From: an uncultured Flavobacteriales bacterium
GTDB lineage: Bacteria; Bacteroidota; Bacteroidia; Flavobacteriales_G; Salibacteraceae
Length of the DNA stretch: 64,000 nt
Reading direction: 5' to 3'
Assembly: GCA_937899835.1 (NCBI GenBank)
Contig: CALCCE010000290.1
Coordinates: 18,917 to 82,916 of the forward strand
Under the pieces are notes generated by a model. That model had not been told where the DNA came from. It saw only the letters and a list, made by a program, of their open reading frames with translations, and did no database searches. Below are positions 61,342 to 64,000 of the stretch, one piece after another. Positions within the stretch are counted from its first letter, which is position 1; each line of letters starts with the position of its first letter. The translations under genes were made by a program, and so were the position numbers.

Positions 61342-62868
61342 ATGGATGCCCCCTTTTACCCCTTTTTCAGAACGCGAATAGTAGGTCCTCTTTTGTGCTT
61401 AACCGTTATTTTGCTAAGTACAACCGAGAAGCTTGCGGCCAACAAGGATCGATCGATCAGCGATTCTACCATTGAGCGTTTAACACAACAGATTGAACAA
61501 ATTGACCCTGACACCAACAAGGTGAAGTTACTCAATGACTTGGGGCTAAAACTTACCTCCAAAGACCCTAAAGCATCCAAAAAAACTGCGCTTGAAGCGC
61601 TTGAGCTGGCTGAGAAACTGCAATTCCCTCGCGGGATTGCCGGGGCTTACAATTTGCTGGCACTACACGAAGACCACCTCGGCAACTACGAAAAGGCCAT
61701 TGAAATTTTCCAGGATGCCTTGGACATCCTTGAGCCAGCCGGTTCTAAAGAAGACATCGCGCCTGTACTTCAAAATATCAGCAAGATGTATCATGTTATG
61801 AGTGACTTTGACAATGCATTGGCGTATGGTCATCGAGGTCTATCCATGTATCAATCCTTAAAGGACAACAATGGCATTGCCAATACCCTCAACTCCATTG
61901 GACTGATCTACCGAAATCAGAATGAGTTTGAATTGGCAGAGGAATACCATCGACGTGCCCTAAGCCATGCACAAAAGGCCGGGAACAACCATTTTATCGC
62001 TATTGCCTCCTTGAACCTGGCAGGTGATCTCGACTACAAAGACGATTATGATTTGGTACTACAATCTTTTCAGGAAGCCCTGGTCGCTTTTCGGGAAATG
62101 GGCGACAAAAAAGGGGAAGCCATCGTTTACAACAACATTGGGACTTGTCATCTGGAAAACGATGAATTTGAAAGGGCGGTGGAGTTTCTTCTGCAAAGTA
62201 TTGAGAAAACCAAAGAGATCGAGTTCAAAGCATTGCTGGCGCATAATTACAACATGATCAATCACGCTTACGCTGGTGCTGGCAATTTTGAGCAGGCGCA
62301 TGCCTATACACTACTGCTGAATACGTTGAATGAAGAAATGCTGAATGAAGCCAAAGTGAATGCCATTACAGAAATGGAAACCCAATACCAGGTGAAACGG
62401 AAGGAGCAGGCCATACTCAATCAGCAAAATGAGATTGCGATCTTGGAAAAAGACAAACAAATCAGGAATTACTTGCTCATCATAGGCGTTTCCGTGGTGA
62501 TATTGATTGGTATTCTTGTTTGGGTTTGGTTCAGGAACTACCAGCAAAAAAGAGCCATGGAGGAGTTGGCCATTCGGCACCAACTCGATCTCTACGTGAG
62601 AGAAATTGAACTGTTGAAGCGTCCCAAGGTAAGTGTTTCCCCTCCCGAAACCTCGACTGATTTTCAAATTGCTTTAGCTGGTTTGCTTTCGGAACGAGAA
62701 CTGGAAGTCTTTCAGGAATTGGCCAATGGTAAAACCAACAAGGAAATGGCTGATGCCTTATTTGTGTCAGTCAATACCATCAAATCGCACTTGAAAAGCA
62801 TTTATGAGAAGCTGGATGTAAAAAACCGAACCCAAGCAGTGAAAAAAGTGCTTGATGCTCAAACCTAA
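61342..62868 (+). CDS. Membrane TPR protein with LuxR-type DNA-binding domain
   Basis: A 508-residue regulator. An N-terminal hydrophobic segment at about 15-27 is followed by about six TPRs (residues 40-340; for example YEKAIEIFQDALDILEP, FELAEEYHRRALSHAQ and FERAVEFLLQSIEKTKE). A coiled coil comes next, then one transmembrane helix near 376-395 (YLLIIGVSVVILIGILVWVW). A C-terminal LuxR/GerE HTH has LSERELEVFQELANGKTNKEMADALFVS, given in part as LSERELEVFQEL and ANGKTNKEMADA, then VNTIKSHLKSIYEKL. This is a common Bacteroidota one-component design: a periplasmic TPR sensor with a cytoplasmic membrane-tethered DNA-binding domain. Targets are unknown; the neighbouring T9SS cargo genes are candidates by position only. 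Confidence 0.9.
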   Translation: MDAPFYPFFRTRIVGPLLCLTVILLSTTEKLAANKDRSISDSTIERLTQQIEQIDPDTNKVKLLNDLGLKLTSKDPKASKKTALEALELAEKLQFPRGIAGAYNLLALHEDHLGNYEKAIEIFQDALDILEPAGSKEDIAPVLQNISKMYHVMSDFDNALAYGHRGLSMYQSLKDNNGIANTLNSIGLIYRNQNEFELAEEYHRRALSHAQKAGNNHFIAIASLNLAGDLDYKDDYDLVLQSFQEALVAFREMGDKKGEAIVYNNIGTCHLENDEFERAVEFLLQSIEKTKEIEFKALLAHNYNMINHAYAGAGNFEQAHAYTLLLNTLNEEMLNEAKVNAITEMETQYQVKRKEQAILNQQNEIAILEKDKQIRNYLLIIGVSVVILIGILVWVWFRNYQQKRAMEELAIRHQLDLYVREIELLKRPKVSVSPPETSTDFQIALAGLLSERELEVFQELANGKTNKEMADALFVSVNTIKSHLKSIYEKLDVKNRTQAVKKVLDAQT

Positions 62869-63030
62869 TTCGCAAATTGAAGCATTCTAAAGTGAGCCCT
62901 AAGGGACTTATTAACTTTCTTAGTCTCAATTGCACTTATGGGTAAAACGGTCAACTAACTCTGTTCGTCATATGGTTGGCCTTTAAAATTTGCTCTTCTT
63001 TTTTCAGGTCTCCAATTAATTCGCTCAGCA

Positions 63031-64000
63031 TCAATTGACCACCAACACTTTTTTGCTGACACTACCCTGGTTCGTAATCAATTTAATCAGGTAAAGCCCC
63101 ATGGTTTCGTAGTTGAACTGCTCCCGGTATTCCAGGCTCCCTTTGAGTTGACGCGTTTCAACAACCTCACCGTTCATCCTTGAAACGATCAGCAAAATGG
63201 GGTCTTCGGTGTGTGAATCAATTTCGAGCGTAAAAGCACCCATAGTTGGGTTTGGCCAGGTTTCCACATACTTCAACTGCTGCCCCTCAATATTGCTGCG
63301 CCTTTTGCAAGAGATGATATCAATCGTTTTGGTAACCGATTCGTTGATACAATTTCCCACGGTAATTTCCACCGAAATGTTCTGAATTCCTGGGTTGGTA
63401 TAGGTCAACGTTGGATCTTCAAGGTCACTGATCAGGCCATTACCAAAATCCCAGCTGTAATTCACTGCCTGACCTTGGAGGTCGGTTACGTTGAGGAAAT
63501 GGATGGTATCACCTACACATGCCGTAGAAGCCACCAGGAAATTCGTGTTCAGCGCAATCCCACCAGTGATCACGTTCACGAAAACCGAATCAATCCCCAT
63601 ACAACCATCTGGTGTAGTGAGGGAGAGAAAATACCAACCCGAATCCGCAGCCTCTGTAATCGGGTGTGCCGGTAGTGGCACCGAATCGATGAACCCATTG
63701 GGCCCCGTCCAATTGTAGGTGCCCGGCAAAAGGGTATCGATTAATGGTTCAAGCGTTCCTTCCAAACAAACCGGTGTATTCGCGGAAAGCGAGAAGGGCA
63801 ATGGTAAGATCACCACACGCTGGTCTTGGGTAACCGTATTGCCATTGCCATCGTCGTAGGTCCAGGTTACCACAGTTGTGTCTTGAAGTGTGATGGGTAA
63901 GGTCGCGTTGTGCATAGCAGTCACCGTTCCACTACAGTTATCCGATGCCGTGGGAGCAGTTAGGCTGGCGACACTGCATTCCGCGGTGACATCCGCCAAG
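63031..64000 (-). CDS. T9SS cargo with HYR and PKD-like domains, 5' end cut by window edge
   Basis: The frame is open at the right window edge for at least 322 codons, so only the C-terminal part is seen. It contains an HYR-type segment (APTASDNCSGTVT with VVTWTYDDGNGN). A Cys-rich Ig-like stretch and a PKD-like domain follow (NYSWDFGNGLISDLEDPTLTY, seen as NYSWDFGNG and DPTLTYTNPG). It ends with a sorting domain beginning VETWPNPTMGAFTL and closing KKVLVVN. It is probably a long surface adhesin. The true start and signal peptide lie outside the window. Confidence 0.85.
   Translation of the reverse strand, partial: LADVTAECSVASLTAPTASDNCSGTVTAMHNATLPITLQDTTVVTWTYDDGNGNTVTQDQRVVILPLPFSLSANTPVCLEGTLEPLIDTLLPGTYNWTGPNGFIDSVPLPAHPITEAADSGWYFLSLTTPDGCMGIDSVFVNVITGGIALNTNFLVASTACVGDTIHFLNVTDLQGQAVNYSWDFGNGLISDLEDPTLTYTNPGIQNISVEITVGNCINESVTKTIDIISCKRRSNIEGQQLKYVETWPNPTMGAFTLEIDSHTEDPILLIVSRMNGEVVETRQLKGSLEYREQFNYETMGLYLIKLITNQGSVSKKVLVVN

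Overview
The window is a chromosomal segment of a Bacteroidota bacterium, most likely of the Flavobacteriia/Cryomorphaceae type. The evidence is threefold. At least five genes are of the type IX secretion (T9SS) cargo kind, with C-terminal sorting domains built on an N-P-(x) 'YPNP' start. Ribosomal protein L32 is the short form lacking most zinc-ribbon cysteines, as in flavobacteria. Several promoters carry the Bacteroidota TAnnTTTG box. No rRNA, tRNA, CRISPR array, insertion sequence or phage gene was recognised, and the taxonomic placement is inference.

Layout. 1-8.6 kb is housekeeping: a partial menaquinone gene (mqnC) reads leftward, then a rightward run of leucyl aminopeptidase, pdxA, DUF177, rpmF, plsX, fabH, accB and accC, joining pyridoxal phosphate synthesis to the start of fatty-acid and phospholipid synthesis. 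8.7-12.3 kb holds a LamG-domain membrane protein, dxs and a small DoxX-like membrane protein. 12.5-16.4 kb is the most unusual part: a compact, apparently undescribed lanthipeptide-type RiPP locus. It has a leader-poor precursor with four copies of a CCW..ATTSC core, a terminator, then three translationally coupled enzymes: an APH/LanK-like kinase, a HopA1-type lyase and a LanC-type cyclase. 16.5-23.5 kb is a leftward tetR-tolC-MFP-RND efflux operon with a candidate operator. 23.6-27.3 kb carries asnS, rpoN and a membrane protein.

27.3-35.9 kb has an outer-membrane beta-barrel protein, two tandem FG-GAP/T9SS cargo paralogues, a sigma-54 response regulator, an HPt protein and two degenerate receiver proteins, one ending in a membrane anchor. 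RpoN and a sigma-54 activator therefore occur within 10 kb. 36.3-43.8 kb reads leftward: a heme-oxygenase-like putative diiron protein, a STAS-like protein, a VAO/PCMH flavoprotein, a large HExxH metalloprotease and three small exported proteins. 44.1-47.8 kb is one exported protein with about 1000 residues of Ala/Glu/Lys-rich coiled coil. 48.1-55.4 kb has a degenerate AroD-AroE-like fusion, a glycosyltransferase, a ROK sugar kinase, an FKBP isomerase, a class V aminotransferase and a DASS carboxylate transporter. 55.5-64 kb has three T9SS cargo genes (one with eight 150-bp repeats, one cut by the window end) and a TPR-LuxR regulator.

Start codons were re-chosen in many places where the longest reading frame begins at TTG or runs upstream of an obvious signal peptide or domain start. 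All family assignments are by eye from translated motifs; no database search was possible.
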